Positions 42,296 through 54,294 of a DNA stretch of 64,000 bases are shown here, in pieces. This DNA is from Symsagittifera roscoffensis (taxonomy: Eukaryota > Xenacoelomorpha > Acoela > Convolutidae). How positions within the stretch are numbered: the stretch's first letter is position 1; the number at the start of each line of letters is the position of its first letter. The notes beneath the pieces are model-generated. The model did not search any database, had not been told where the DNA came from, and saw only the letters and a list, made by a program, of their open reading frames with translations. The DNA lies in contig NC_087069.1 of assembly GCF_963678635.1 (NCBI RefSeq), positions 48,682,222 to 48,746,221 of the forward strand, given 5' to 3'. Position numbers and translations under genes: made by a program.

Positions 42296-43029
42296 ATCAG
42301 TCACATATAATTGTAACAAAGCAGAAAGGACACTTTTTAAGAGCCAAACATCTAAAAATCGAAATTCGCATATAATTGTGTTGCATTGTCATTTTGGTTT
42401 AAATTTACATTAAGTCAAAGTGACCACTGTAAGATCATCTTTTTTGCTTAAGATTTAGTTCTTTATTTATTTGTGTCTAACAAAAAGTTTATGCTGATTG
42501 CTGATAAGAAGGTGATGAAGTCACGACCTATGATGTCGGTAAATGTCAAAACTCAGTAAAAGCAAACACCCTATATTTTTTGAACTCGCTCAAATCAAAT
42601 TAGCTCAAGTCAAAGTGTTTTATAAACATAGATGAAAAATCTTGTAGTAAATTTGAAACGCTGAGTTGAGATCTCTCACAATAGAAAAAGTTGTGTGTCT
42701 AAGTTTGATTGGGAACGATTTTCAAAAATATTTGTCTTACACTAAGAATATTTCATACTTTTTGAGACCCAAACGATTTTAGGTTTGAACTGGTTCTATG
42801 AAGGAGTATTGTCGGTTCAGTTTCGACGCCTTACTGGAGCGGTTACAAGAGGGTCGGATCGACGGATGTGTATCGTGATCAGGACAACGGGGGACAATTT
42901 TTGAAAACAAAACTGCCTCAACATTTGGGCTACTGGCGAACCAACGTCATATGCATCAGAAATTTTAGTTTTGTTCCAGTCAGTATGCAATGGAATCGTC
43001 CTCTAAGAAAATGGTTGCAAATTTAGACA
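42296..43029. other. Gene-free stretch
   Basis: No convincing coding region; possible 3' untranslated region of the upstream gene near its start. Confidence 0.4.
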
Positions 43030-43165
43030 TCATGAGGCCAAACTGTGTACTGGATAGGCGCAAAAATTCGCGTCTGTATGTTCCTGGATTCAGGAGACAA
43101 GTCTTTAATATGTTAAAAGTTTTGGTAATGTCCAAAGAGAATGAGAGAACAAACGAAGAACAAAA
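43030..43165 (+). repeat. Interspersed repeat family R1, copy 4
   Basis: Contains GAGGCCAAACTGTGTACTGG, ATAGGCGCAAAAATTCGCGT and TTCCTGGATTCAGGAGACAA; its complement aligns with the three other copies. A 64-codon frame over it (42,990-43,184) is not supported as a gene because the family is diverged and out of frame elsewhere. Confidence 0.6.
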
Positions 43166-43543
43166 GATTTTGAACAAATCATAAAATACACTGTGTGGCC
43201 TTGTAATGGAACACTTAAAGACCAGCAGGTTTCAACTTATCATCATGTTGATGGGTGCACTTATTTTTACTTAGAAATCTGTACTTTGTGCAGCCAGCCA
43301 GCATCATGCAACTCAAAACTTGCATAACTTAAGCTATAGAGTAAATTCTAGAGAAATAGAAAACCAGCAAGAACCTATGCTTGCTGTGAAAATAGCACGG
43401 AAATTTCCAGCCAAAAAAAAGTGAAAAAGCCGAACCTGTCTGAAATCTAGAATCTAGTTTTTTTTTCGAGTCGGCAAATTATAGTTGCATTCTGCATCTC
43501 CTTCTAAATTAGAGTTAATTTAGCTGAATGGAAGACAGGCAGA

Positions 43544-44174
43544 ATGTTTGTCGTTCTCTTCTTACTTATTGCTAGTTGTTTAAGTAAGATTCTCTTTTAG
43601 TTTTAAACAAGCTTAGTTTTTGCTTGAAACTCAGTTTGAGTTATGCAAATGAGTAATGGTCAACTTGTCGAAATCAAAAAAGATTCTTTTATTGTCTGAG
43701 CCGACTTTTTAAAAATTAAACATCCTTCAAGTTCAAAAAATGATTTAAATTATCTTTAATTAAATATCAACTGCACAATTGATCTTGCTAGCCTAAATAG
43801 TTTTATACGGAGTGATACACGTGGTTGGATGCCTGTTTTACAAAGCAGATATTGTTTTTTTTTTGCGTAGAAAAACAACAATAGTTGTAATCGACCGCCT
43901 TTTTTTAGTCTGGGTCAATTGGAAAAACCAGGAGGTCATGATTACAATTCGCCCGTTGACAGGGATGCAAGAGTGTTGTGTGATCAATGGATCCTTGAAG
44001 AGTCGTCAACATGCAAAGATGGATATTTTTCGCTCATTTAGAGAACTTCTGTGTGTTAAAGCAACTTTCCCACAAATTGTTAAATCAGTAGAAAGTCAAA
44101 AAATATGTGAAAAGTCAATATTATTTGTTTGTGCCAATGTGAAGTTTGAACTCAACAACGAAGAAATTATTTGA
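43544..44174 (+). CDS. Predicted two-exon gene for a small secreted Cys-containing protein
   Basis: Exon 1 (43,544-43,583) encodes MFVVLFLLIASCL, a plain signal peptide, and ends at a consensus donor GTAAGA at 43,584. A polypyrimidine tract with acceptor TTTTTTTAG ends at 43,908. Exon 2 (43,909-44,174) joins in phase (A + TC) and gives WVNWKNQEVMITIRP followed by about 75 more residues with five Cys, ending NNEEII. The predicted protein is about 102 residues. The WxxW start recalls a thrombospondin type 1 repeat, as in the gene 1.3 kb upstream, but the Cys spacing is not diagnostic. The intron would be 325 bases. Confidence 0.45.
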
Positions 44175-46889
44175 TAAGAAAGAATCCTAAAATTATCATT
44201 AAGTGCTTCGGCGAATATTGAAGAGCACAATTTGTCACTTTATCGAAGCCGACAAAAATGAAAAAAAAATTGTCTGTTTTCTTTGTCTATTGGTAATTTG
44301 AAAAAAAAAATTAAATCCGAATTATTTCTTCTTTCTGAGATTTTTTGACCATTACATCAGATTCTCGTTTTACAAGAAAAAATTTGCAGAAAAAAGTGCC
44401 ATGAAATCACAGTTTACACCCCTAGTTCTGGAAATTAAATTTCAACTTCTGCATTTCAATTAATTCAAAAAGTTAGACTATAAAAGGAATAATTTGCAGT
44501 ACAAATTGAAATGACGATTTCAACAAAATGAAAAGAAAAAGTTCTGACGCATATAAAATTATTCATACCAGAAGAAAAATCAACTTTAATCACTGTTGTT
44601 TTTTGATTGTACAGGTATTTTGATTTTATAACTTTTGAAATCAGCGAAACAAGTTTTACATAACCATTCTGAGTAGAACGAGTTTGAAGGTAAAGCGAAA
44701 CTTTCTTCTTAACGGAAACCTAGTACACTTTGCACATATTCTAGATGTTTTCAATTCGGTTTTTCTCTCATTCTAACCAAAAAAAAACATGCTTTTTGAG
44801 AGCGTTTGAGTACAATAAATGATCTGAAACGCCTTGAAAGCAATTCTTTTAATTTTTCCGTGAAAGAGATTGCGCTTTCAATGAAATCATTTTCTTTCTT
44901 CTTTGAAAATCAACATTCCTACAGAGCGCATTTTTCAGCATTTACAAAATGATTTTAAAAAACCAACCTACACTTGATTTTTTCCTTTGTTTAACCTTGG
45001 TTTTCAATTTAGAACAATGTGCAAGGAAACTAAAGTCTGGATTTTGCTATATACTAAACAGATTGTTTAGCAGTTGTTGAGCATGGTGTAACTTTGTTTC
45101 ATATTTGTTTTTGTCCTATTTTGGAAATGTTTTAATCTGAATCCCATGTTTTAATCTGAAGAGTTTGATTGCAAATCAGAAACCATTTTTTCAAGACAAA
45201 TTTTGGTCGGATTTCCCGATTTCCTAAAAAAAATTCTGAAATAATATACAACAGACAGATTTTTTTATTTTTTTTGTTACTAAAAAAACGTTCAAAACGT
45301 ATAAGACGCTGTCTCACCAACATTTTTCATATATTATAAATGATTCCATTACAAAAAAAAGAAAATAAAAACAGCGAACATTGTCTTGAATAAGTTCAAG
45401 CTCGCTCGCCTTGTGTTGACTCGATCTATTGAATTCTAACAGTCGCACACATAAAAAGGGACCCATATTGGTTTTTTCATTTTTAGAAGACTCTGGAACA
45501 GAACATTGAGAGCGGTTGGACATTGAAAGTAAAAGCAACCAAAGTGATTGTCGATGGACCGTGAGAAAATTTTGGCCGCGTATATTAGGGGGACAAGTGT
45601 TTGTCTTTTAGGCCATTTTCTAGAATAATTCACGTGGTCAACACCTTGAACGAAGATCAAACCTGATAATCCGATTCTAATACAAGAAGTATAAAGAGAA
45701 CCACGCTATGTCTGAAGGAAAGAAAACTAAACTATGTTGGTATTTTGTCAATGACAACATGCCGGAGATGAATTTTTAGCAGCTTTTCACAGCCGCCAAG
45801 CCAGCATGTGAACTTTTATCTGATGGAGATCACATTAGTTTTCAGAATTACATGATTTTTCACCGAAACTTAACCGCAAATTACTTTAAACCACACTGCA
45901 AACAACTTATTGTCCAGAGAGTCAACATCACCAACTTCTCAGTCAAGAGAAGAAAGCCAAGCCAATTGAAATTTTCAGGATATCAGCAACCTCTTCAGAG
46001 ATAAATCAGCTACAATTTGCATCAGGACAACAAGCGCCGCAGGTCAATTTAAGATTTAATAAGAGTCATGAATTGTTACAATTTTCATTTATTACAATTC
46101 ATTCAAATCTAGACGAAAATTTTTCCAATTGAAACCTCGTTATACGAATGGAACATTACTTGGCAAAGAACTCTATAGATATCCTGCTACTTGCGTCCAA
46201 CCAAGCCAGAAATAGTTTTCCTAAAGTTACACAAACACAAAAAATCAGGGCAATTTGTATCTGAAATTGCAATTAGTGGTTACACATGGGACAACAGAAC
46301 CATCTACTTGCTCAGCATAATCATGAATAGGTTTCCTATAAACCAATCTCATTAAGCAGCAAACAGAAAAACCATAACTTTAGAAAAATTCAACCAAGGT
46401 CTTCCATTTATTCCAATTACAACCAAACGCATCACCTTGCCCTATTGTAAATATTTTTGAACAACCAGATAGTGGATATTCGTGGTAAAAATGGAGAGCA
46501 ACCAAACATCAATTTTGCACAGCATCAATCTCAATAGTTTTTTTTTCAATCCAACCTCATCAAACAGCGGACAGAATTTGAAACTAGTTGGAGATAATTA
46601 TTCAAGATTTTCAATCAACCCAATTAGAATCAAGTGCTTTCTTTTTCACCTGTTTAAAATTAATAATTTGACCAAATTTTTACCCGGACAAAAAAATAAC
46701 TAACGAAAATACCTTACAGGATATAGGTTAACGATAAAACGTCTGAGTTCTAGTCATTAATGAGACAAGAGCTAATCAAAGAGACAGTGTCAGCATATTT
46801 TAAGATTTACCCATACTTTTTTTCTTGAGGCATCTTAATTTGCAAACAAAAACAGTGGATATGTAGCAACCGTTTCAGAAAAAACCGGA
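44175..46889. other. No recognisable gene
   Basis: Scattered short frames only. From about 45,700 the base composition becomes like that of the BEL/Pao relics that follow (C/A-rich + strand), so decayed gag sequence may be present, but no motif can be named. Confidence 0.35.
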
Positions 46890-47138
46890 GTGAACAACGA
46901 AAATACAACGGCATGCTCACCCAGTACTGGCGACCACGCATACCATCAAAGAGAAAAAATCTGTAATAACCAAAAGCATTTTTTGAGAGAATTTACTGCA
47001 TCAGAAAAATCAACGTCAAAACTTTCGCCAAATAATTGTGTTGCAGAATTGCAATTGATCCCAGTTTTATTCATGGGTGATGGTTATATGCTTAAAAATT
47101 ACACTCTCATTAACCCTGGCATCAATTTTGTTTTCTAG
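46890..47138 (+). pseudogene. BEL/Pao relic: zinc knuckle and DUF1758-type protease piece
   Basis: An 82-codon frame beginning with a damaged zinc knuckle (CSPSTGDHAYHQREKI, compare CxxCxxxHxxxxC), then a linker and the protease-like segment VAELQLIPVLF...LINPGINFVF. In BEL/Pao peptidases (DUF1758, A16) the active site is L[LIV]DxGSxxxFI; here the Asp is replaced by Asn and the Ser by Ile, so it is dead. After a TAG the frame continues for a few codons with a plausible match (LVDQIADFQKS). The reverse transcriptase expected next is absent. Confidence 0.4.
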
Positions 47139-47297
47139 CTTGTTGACCAAATTGCCGATTTTCAAAAATCTCACCATCAGAAACTGTTATTATTTCTCTA
47201 TAAAAATTGAATCTCAACCATGAGCAAACCAGCACTTGCAAACCAGCACAATATAGTGAATTTAGCTCAGTGAAAACAAATTGGACAAGCTTGACAA

Positions 47298-49635
47298 GAG
47301 ATTAGATACTAGATGATCAACAGCATAAACTAAAGATAGTCCACTAATTTTTCTCAAGATGGATAGAATAATTTTGGCACGGACCTTGCTTCCAAGTCAA
47401 AACCCTGAGTCATGGAAATTGAGAAAACACGCATATACAGACGGATGACTGATGAAAATGGCCAGAGTCCTTTTCTTGCTACTTCATAATATTGTAGATA
47501 CAATCCATGTGAGTAATTTTTCACAAACCCTCAGTCATGGAAGTTAGCAAAACACGCATACAGAGACGGATCAATTATTAGAATGGCCACATCTTTTTCA
47601 CGCTACTTCATAATATCGTAGATACAATCCTTGAGAGTAGTTTTTCACATGAACTAATCACGGCAACAACAGTGGTACGATTTCTGTCATTTGCATCCGG
47701 ATAGTTTCAATTCAACAGACAGGTTTTTTGTAAATCTGAAACTAACATTCAGGTAGCACTGGAATCGATAAAATCATCGAAAAGCAATATTGACTGCATT
47801 GGCTACAATTTACTACAATGAATAATGCAGATCATGGTACTCGCGGTCTAGAACTCAAAAAATTAAAGAGGAATGAAACTTATTAACATAGAAAACTTTG
47901 ACACGACAGAAATATGCTTGCAAAAACTGTGGTAGCTGATCTTACATAAAAAATAATATTATACTGTGGCAGGGTATTCATACGCTCGTAACAATTTTGA
48001 TAACCGGTTTTTGAAGCAGAAACAAGAACAAATTACAATCTATGGAGGAGCCATTTTGCGACATAAAACCTATTTATTTAAGAAACAAGCTGTTTTTACC
48101 TTTGGCTACAAACAAGACATTTTTCTAAGCTGAAAAATTATGTTCTTAAAAACAAAACCAAACAATGCGCATTCGTAATTAATGAAAAAGTTCAATCAAA
48201 ATGCCACAATACGATCATTGAAAAAGTCAAATTAACGACATTAAGTGGTCAGTTAGCACAATGTGATTTAACTGATTCCCTGCTTAGAACAAAATCTGTT
48301 CTAAGAGCTCCAAATCTACTGGAGTTTGAACCTTGTATGAAGGAAGATTTGCGATGCAGAGAATGCAAAAAATTTCGAATAACTCTTGTCTCGAAAACTG
48401 CACAAACTAAAATGTACACTCAATATGCATATCATTTTTGCTTACATCAAAGCTCAGAAATTGTCAAATCTTTGATAAAGCAGTGCACCTTCCTTATGGC
48501 GTACGAAATGACCTTCGTGTTTTTTTTTCCTTAACCTCACCTCCTCCCAACCTCACGTATGCATCAGTCTAGTAGTCCAACGACAGAATTTCCAATGTTA
48601 AAAACAAAGAACTAATTTGTTATTTTTACCGATTTAGTTCTCTCGTCTTTTTTGTTACAATCGGACTTTTAAAAAAACTAATTTGTAAAGTTTCTATGTT
48701 TTGCAATTTTTGAACAAATCGTTTGCAGATTGTGCGAAGCAGAAAGATTCCATCCAATTATGGAACTTCTGCCATCTTCAGGTTTTGCAGTCTTACTTTC
48801 CCTTTATCGTTAAAGGATTAGCTCTCGTGGACCATTCTTCCTTGAAAACGGAAACTCAATAAACAGTTGATATGCTATTGCTATCATCTAGAGTTTTATC
48901 CAGATTCAATCACTGATTTTTTTTTCTCGAAACACCTGCCCGCCTTACAACAAGAAGCAGAAAATCTACAAATAAAAAAAATGAAGTGAAATTTTTTTTT
49001 GCAGATAACAACGAAATCAAGATGTCGTTGAGAGGACTCGACAAAAACAAAATTGAAGCCAGTCTAGCAATAAAGGAAACTAATTGAAATTTCAACAGAT
49101 AAAACGGCCCTTATTTCGGTGCAGTCTGGGAGCGATTAATCCGCATCGCAAAACGCACGATCAAGATTTTTTCTTGAAAAAAAATAACTTACGCTGGACT
49201 TTAATACAAATCTTACGGCAACAGAATCAATGATAATCTCCAGAAATCCGATAAAATTGCTTATATTACAGACAATTAAGATTCTTTCAAGCAAATCTTT
49301 TTTTTTCATTATCTACCACCGCTGGCTTTTGGAGAATGCTAAAACTTCGAGTCAAAAATTTGTCCGAGCGAAAAACTTTTAAAACATCTTGCAAAAACTA
49401 CAAAAGGAGAATTTACCAACCCTGTTGAAACAGATGAAATGGAGCCTGGAAGAACAACCGCAAGAAAAGGGGGATATAGTGTGGATCTTGAAAGATCTGA
49501 TGCCTCGAGATCTATCGCCCTTGGGACGAGTCATAGCAAAAAATCCGGGAAGAGGTGGGACTGCTCGAGTGATGACCGTATGGACTGTTACGGGACCATT
49601 GATCGCACTACAAGCGTACTCGCCCGCGTTTTTTC
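47298..49635 (+). repeat. Segmental repeat, copy A (BEL/Pao-derived)
   Basis: Matches copy B (49,960-52,165) from GAGATTAGATACTAGATG to GCGTTTTTTC in the same orientation, roughly nine bases in ten. Copy A has an extra internal tandem duplication of 125 bases (units starting CTGAGTCATGG at 47,405 and CTCAGTCATGG at 47,530) that B lacks. A shared frame encoding FRITLVSKTA...LCLHQSSE (48,337-48,534; B copy 50,855-51,130) is unrecognised. Confidence 0.8.
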
Positions 49636-49684
49636 GCTAGACAAACGCAGGAGTATCACCAAACCATTGCTCCCACTCGAATAA
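49008..49684 (+). pseudogene. BEL/Pao integrase relic with DUF5641 tail, copy A
   Basis: In broken frames: MSLRGLDKNKIEASLAIKE, then GPYFGAVWERLIRIAKRTI, which is the hallmark (G)GxWERLxRxxK segment around the catalytic Glu of BEL/Pao integrases. From 49,389 an 83-codon frame matches the DUF5641 tail: WSLEEQPQEKGDIVWILKD, MPRDLSPLGRVI, NPGRGGTARVMTVWTV. Its expected end (RRSITKPLLPLE) is found in the next frame, stopping at 49,684. Order and motifs identify BEL/Pao; stops and frame changes show it is dead. Confidence 0.7.
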
Positions 49685-49704
49685 AAAAGAGCTAAGCAGC
49701 CAAA

Positions 49705-49947
49705 TGTTGGGATTTGTATTCCATGTTTCAACAAAAACAAAAGAATCTGTTGAACCACATTTGGACTCTTTGGTTTGTCAATACTAGAAAAAAAAAGAGG
49801 AAACCGGACTGAAAAAAAAACATAAAATGAAGCATCCAATCAAAGGTTTGCACCAATTTTTTTTCTGATGTCTTTTTTACGTCTTTTTCTATCCCCTAGA
49901 AATTAAGTCTCGCTGAGTATTTATTTGAAGCAGCAATTTGAACAACA
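49705..49947 (+). repeat. Possible BEL/Pao 3' LTR
   Basis: Starts TGTTGGG 20 bases after the integrase stop and ends CAACA, giving TGTTG...CAACA termini, in the position where a BEL/Pao 3' LTR begins. Copy B of the segmental repeat starts 12 bases later. No second LTR is present to prove it. Confidence 0.35.
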
Positions 49948-49959
49948 GGGAAAAAGTGA

Positions 49960-52165
49960 GAGATTAGATACTAGATGATCAACAGCATAAACTAAAGAAA
50001 GACCTCTATTTTTTCTCAAGATGGATAGAATAGTTTTGGCATGGAGCTTGCTTCCAAATCAAAACCTTCAGTCATGAAAGTTAGCAAAACACGCATACAC
50101 AGACGGATCAGTGATTAGAATGGCCACATCTTTTTCACGCTACTTCATAATATCGTAGATACAATCCTTGAGAGTAGTTTTTCACATGAACTAATCACGG
50201 CAACAACAGTGGTACGATTTCTGTCATTTGCTTCCGGAGAGTTTCAATTCAACGGACCAGTTTTTTTGTAAATCTGAAACTAACATTCAAGTAGCACTGG
50301 AATCGATAAAATCATCGAATAGCATTATTGAATGCATTGGCTTGCATTTCCTACGATGAATAATGCAGATCATGGTAACTGCGATCTAGAACTCAAAAAG
50401 ATAAAGAGGAAAAATTTTTAATAACATAGAAAACTGTGACAGGGCAAAAATACGTTTGCAACAACTGTGGTAGCTGGTCTTACAAAAAATGGAATAAAAT
50501 GGCAGGGTATTCATACGCTCCCAACAACGGTCTCTGAAGCAGAAACAAGAACAAATTACAATATACGGATGAGCCATTTTACGACATAAAACCTAAATAT
50601 TTATGAAACAAGTTGTTTTTACCTTTTGCTACAAACAAGGTTTTTTTCTAAGCTGACAAATTATAATCTCAAAACAAAACCGAACAAAACGCAATCTTAT
50701 TTAAAAAGAAGTTCAATCAAAATGCCACAATACGATCATTGAAAAAGACAAATTTTACGCCATTAAATTGTCACTTAGCACAATGTGATTTATTTGATTC
50801 CCTGCTTAGATCAAAATCTGTTCTAAGAGCTCCAATTCTACTGGAGCTTGCACCTTGTATAGAAGAAGATTTGCGATGCGGAGGATGCAAAAATTTCCGA
50901 TAACTTTGGTCTCAAAAACTGCACTGACTAAATTGTACATTCAATACCAATGTCAACTTTGCCTACATGGAAGCTCAGAAGATGTCAAAGCTTTGATACA
51001 GCAGTGCCACCTCCTTATGGTGTACGAAATGACCTTCGTTTTTTTCCTTAACCTCGCCTCCCCCACCTCACTTACGCATCATTTCAGTAGTCCAACGACA
51101 GAGTTTCCAAGGTTAAGATCAAAGACCTAATTTGTTATTGTGACCGATTTAGTTCGCTCGTCTTTTTCTGTAACAATCGGACTTTAAAAAAAATATTTCT
51201 ATATTTTCTATCTAAAATAAAGTTTCTATGTATTGTAATTTTTAAACATTTTTTTTTGCAGATTGTGCGTAGCACAAATATTCCATCAGATTATGGAACT
51301 TCTGCCATCTTCAGGTTTTTCAGTCTTACTTTCCCTTTATCATTAGTGGATCAGTTTTCTTGGACCATTCTTCCTTGAAAACGGAAACTCAATAAACAGT
51401 TATTATGCTATCATCCAGAGGTTTATCCAGATTCAAACACTAATTTTTTTCTCAAAACACTTGCCCGCTTTACAACAAGAAGCAAAAAACCTACAATTAT
51501 ATAAATTGAAGTGAATTTAGTTTGTAGTAGATAACAATGAAATCAAGATGTCCTTGAGAGGACTCGACAAAAACAAAATTGAAGCCAGTCTAGCAATCAA
51601 GGAAGCCAATTGAAAAATCAACATATAAAATGGCCCATATTTCGGTGCAGTCTGGGAGCAATTAAACCGCATCGCAAAACGCACGATCAAGATTTTTCTT
51701 GAAAAAAAATTAACTTACGCTGGACTTTTTTAAAACAAATCTCACGGCAACAGAATCAATGATAATCTCCAGACATCCGATAAAAGTTGCTTATATTTCA
51801 GACAATTAAGATTCTTTCAAGCAAATCGTTTTTTTTCATTATCTACCGCCGCTGGCTTTTGGAGATTGCTAAAACTTCAATTCAAACATTTGTCCGAGCA
51901 ACAAATTTTTAAAACATCTTGCAAAAACTAAAAAAGGAAAATATACCAACCCTGTTGAAACAGATGAAATGGAGCTTGGAAGAACAGCCGCAAGAAAAGG
52001 TTGATATAATGTGGATCTTGAAAGATCTGATGCCTCGAGATCTATCGCCCTTGGGACGAGTCATAGCAGAAAATCCTGGACGAGGTGGGACTGCTCGATT
52101 GATGACCGCATGGACTGTTACGGAACCATTGATCGCACTGCAAGCGTACTCGCACGCGTTTTTTC
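49960..52165 (+). repeat. Segmental repeat, copy B (BEL/Pao-derived)
   Basis: Second, colinear copy of 47,298-49,635. After GCGTTTTTTC it diverges from copy A, so it lacks the last integrase codons and the presumed LTR. Confidence 0.8.
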
Positions 52166-52176
52166 ATATGACTTAG
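51534..52176 (+). pseudogene. BEL/Pao integrase relic with DUF5641 tail, copy B
   Basis: Parallel to copy A: the integrase Glu segment at about 51,645-51,690 is more damaged, and the DUF5641 frame (51,919-52,176) reads KVDIMWILKDLMPRDLSPLGRV and ARLMTAWTVTE. It is cut off within the last conserved block and ends in unrelated sequence. Confidence 0.65.
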
Positions 52177-54290
52177 AAAAAAAATTGACTTGAGGTCAAC
52201 CCGCGACCCAGATAATTTTGCTGAAGCATTTTTGAAGCAACTTGATAATTCATTAGAAATGTGAGAACAAAAATCTGTGCGAGTTGTAACCTTCCAATAT
52301 GAAATTTAAATAATGAAAGCTTGCCGAAAGATAAATTCCGAACATTAGCATTACCTTTTTTATGTGGCCTTAAAACGATAGAAAAAATTTACACTTAATT
52401 TTTAGGCCTTCTTTTTTAAGCCAGTCAAATGTCAACACATTTGATCTGAATCTCTTATTTCAATTTTGACAAAATGATATATCTCAAAAATTGAGTGCTT
52501 TCTGAGTTTTCTCTGAGTGCTCTAAATTCAACACCAGCAAAATAATCAGCTTGCCCTTCAAGTGCACTGAGTTTTGATTTTTTAAATTGTGGAATACCCA
52601 ATTTAGAAAAAAGTTTATTGAAACATCATTTCGTTCCAAAAACTATTTTTACACTTGTGATTAGCAAACTTGCAAAATCCGAACATTTGTTTTCCACTCA
52701 ACTTTTTTTTCTGTTTCCCAAAACAGAGAGATAAGATTTTTACTTATGTTTCAGAATTTCAATTTGCTTTTCCAATAAATTGCTACAATAGGTTGCTCAT
52801 AATTTACGGAATATAAAGATCAGATTTAACACTAAATACGTAAAAAAGCTTTCAGTAGTATTACAAACTTTCTAAATGCTGGCAGGTAAAATACATTAAT
52901 ATTTTAGCAAAGATCGTAGTATGCTTATAAAACAATATGATGTGCGGTTATGGAAATGCTGACGGATTAAGTATGGCAAAAAAATCTTTTCTAAATCAAA
53001 AAAGCTAAAAAAAGTTATTAAATAATTGGACTAGAATCAAATATAATTCTTTTTTATCAACCGATATTGGTCACCTCAAACATTGGTCACCTGAAATATC
53101 ATAAAATTTGCATCCAGTTCCAATCAATTAATTCGAATCTTTTGAGAGACAATCCACAAAAATTGCATATAATCGATTATCAACTCTTTTTAGTCAAAAT
53201 GAGCAATTTACGAGTTCCGTTCATAATTTTAAACTAACAGCCTTTTCAGCGCCAATAAAAATTTTATATAGAATTTGTGCGCCAAAAAAGTATTGCTTAG
53301 CTTCATGTTCAACAAATTGCCCAAAAATTGCACGCTATTTAAGGTAAAAAATGATAAGTTTGACAAACAGAAAAGTATCAAACAGACCAAATAGCATGCC
53401 TCAAACTTATTCGGAGCAGTTTCGAAAACTGATTAAGTCTCCGTTTACGCGTTAGTATTACAAAATTTATTGCTGTATTTTAAAAATTCCTGGAGAAAAA
53501 GTTGAAATTTGTCAGGTGAAAAAACATCATCCCGAGCACAAATATGAAGTCACTTTCTTCAAAAAACAGAACACAGATGCAAAAATGTTGCTAATGTGAC
53601 TATATTCAACCCGGGAAAGAACTCCCAGACGAGCATATACTTTTTTAGCTGAACTTCGAACAATTTAAGCCATATTGCATTTCAAGGGCGAAGAAAAGTT
53701 AAGGAGGCTTCAGTTCCAACGCCGTTCCAGCTCAATGGGTAAACACGCAACACGAAATTTTAATCAAAAAATTTTTGTCTACTGAAAGAAATCAATTGTT
53801 TCGGTAGGTTCAAATTAGTTTTAATAATTTTTATCAATAAATTCACGGAAGCATTTCTTCAACTTTTCAGGTGATTGTACATGGTTAACGAATCTTCTAA
53901 TTTTGTTCCGAATTCCGAAAAAAGTGAAAATGTATATATGTTTGGGACCAATAGAGCTATCACATAAACTAGGCATCATTGTTTTGTCTGGACTTTTGTT
54001 CATCCAATAATTGGCGCTCAAACCTTCAGATACATACGCTACTATCTTCAGCTACTATAAGATAATAGTAACGCAACACGATATTATTCTAGATTTAGTC
54101 TCTCAAGTGAATTCGAAAATGATTTTAAAATAACAGCACAGCGCCTGTCCAATTTAAGCAAAGCAGTATACAATGGATTGTTGAACAAAATGCTGGCAGA
54201 AAAAAGTAACTTCTAGTGGTTTTTCTAAAAAACAAAGTAGGTTATCAGTATGAGTATACGACAATTGGCTCGAGGAATCCCTACAGTATT
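52177..54290. other. Gene-free stretch
   Basis: AT-rich with no supported coding region, inverted repeat or array. Confidence 0.45.
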
Positions 54291-54294
54291 CATT

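Noticed and set aside
42990-43184. 64-codon ATG frame on the + strand
   Set aside because: It coincides with a copy of the same interspersed repeat family.
49705-49947. A confident LTR call for the BEL/Pao relic
   Set aside because: Only one copy and short TGTTG/CAACA ends are seen; kept only as a low-confidence feature.
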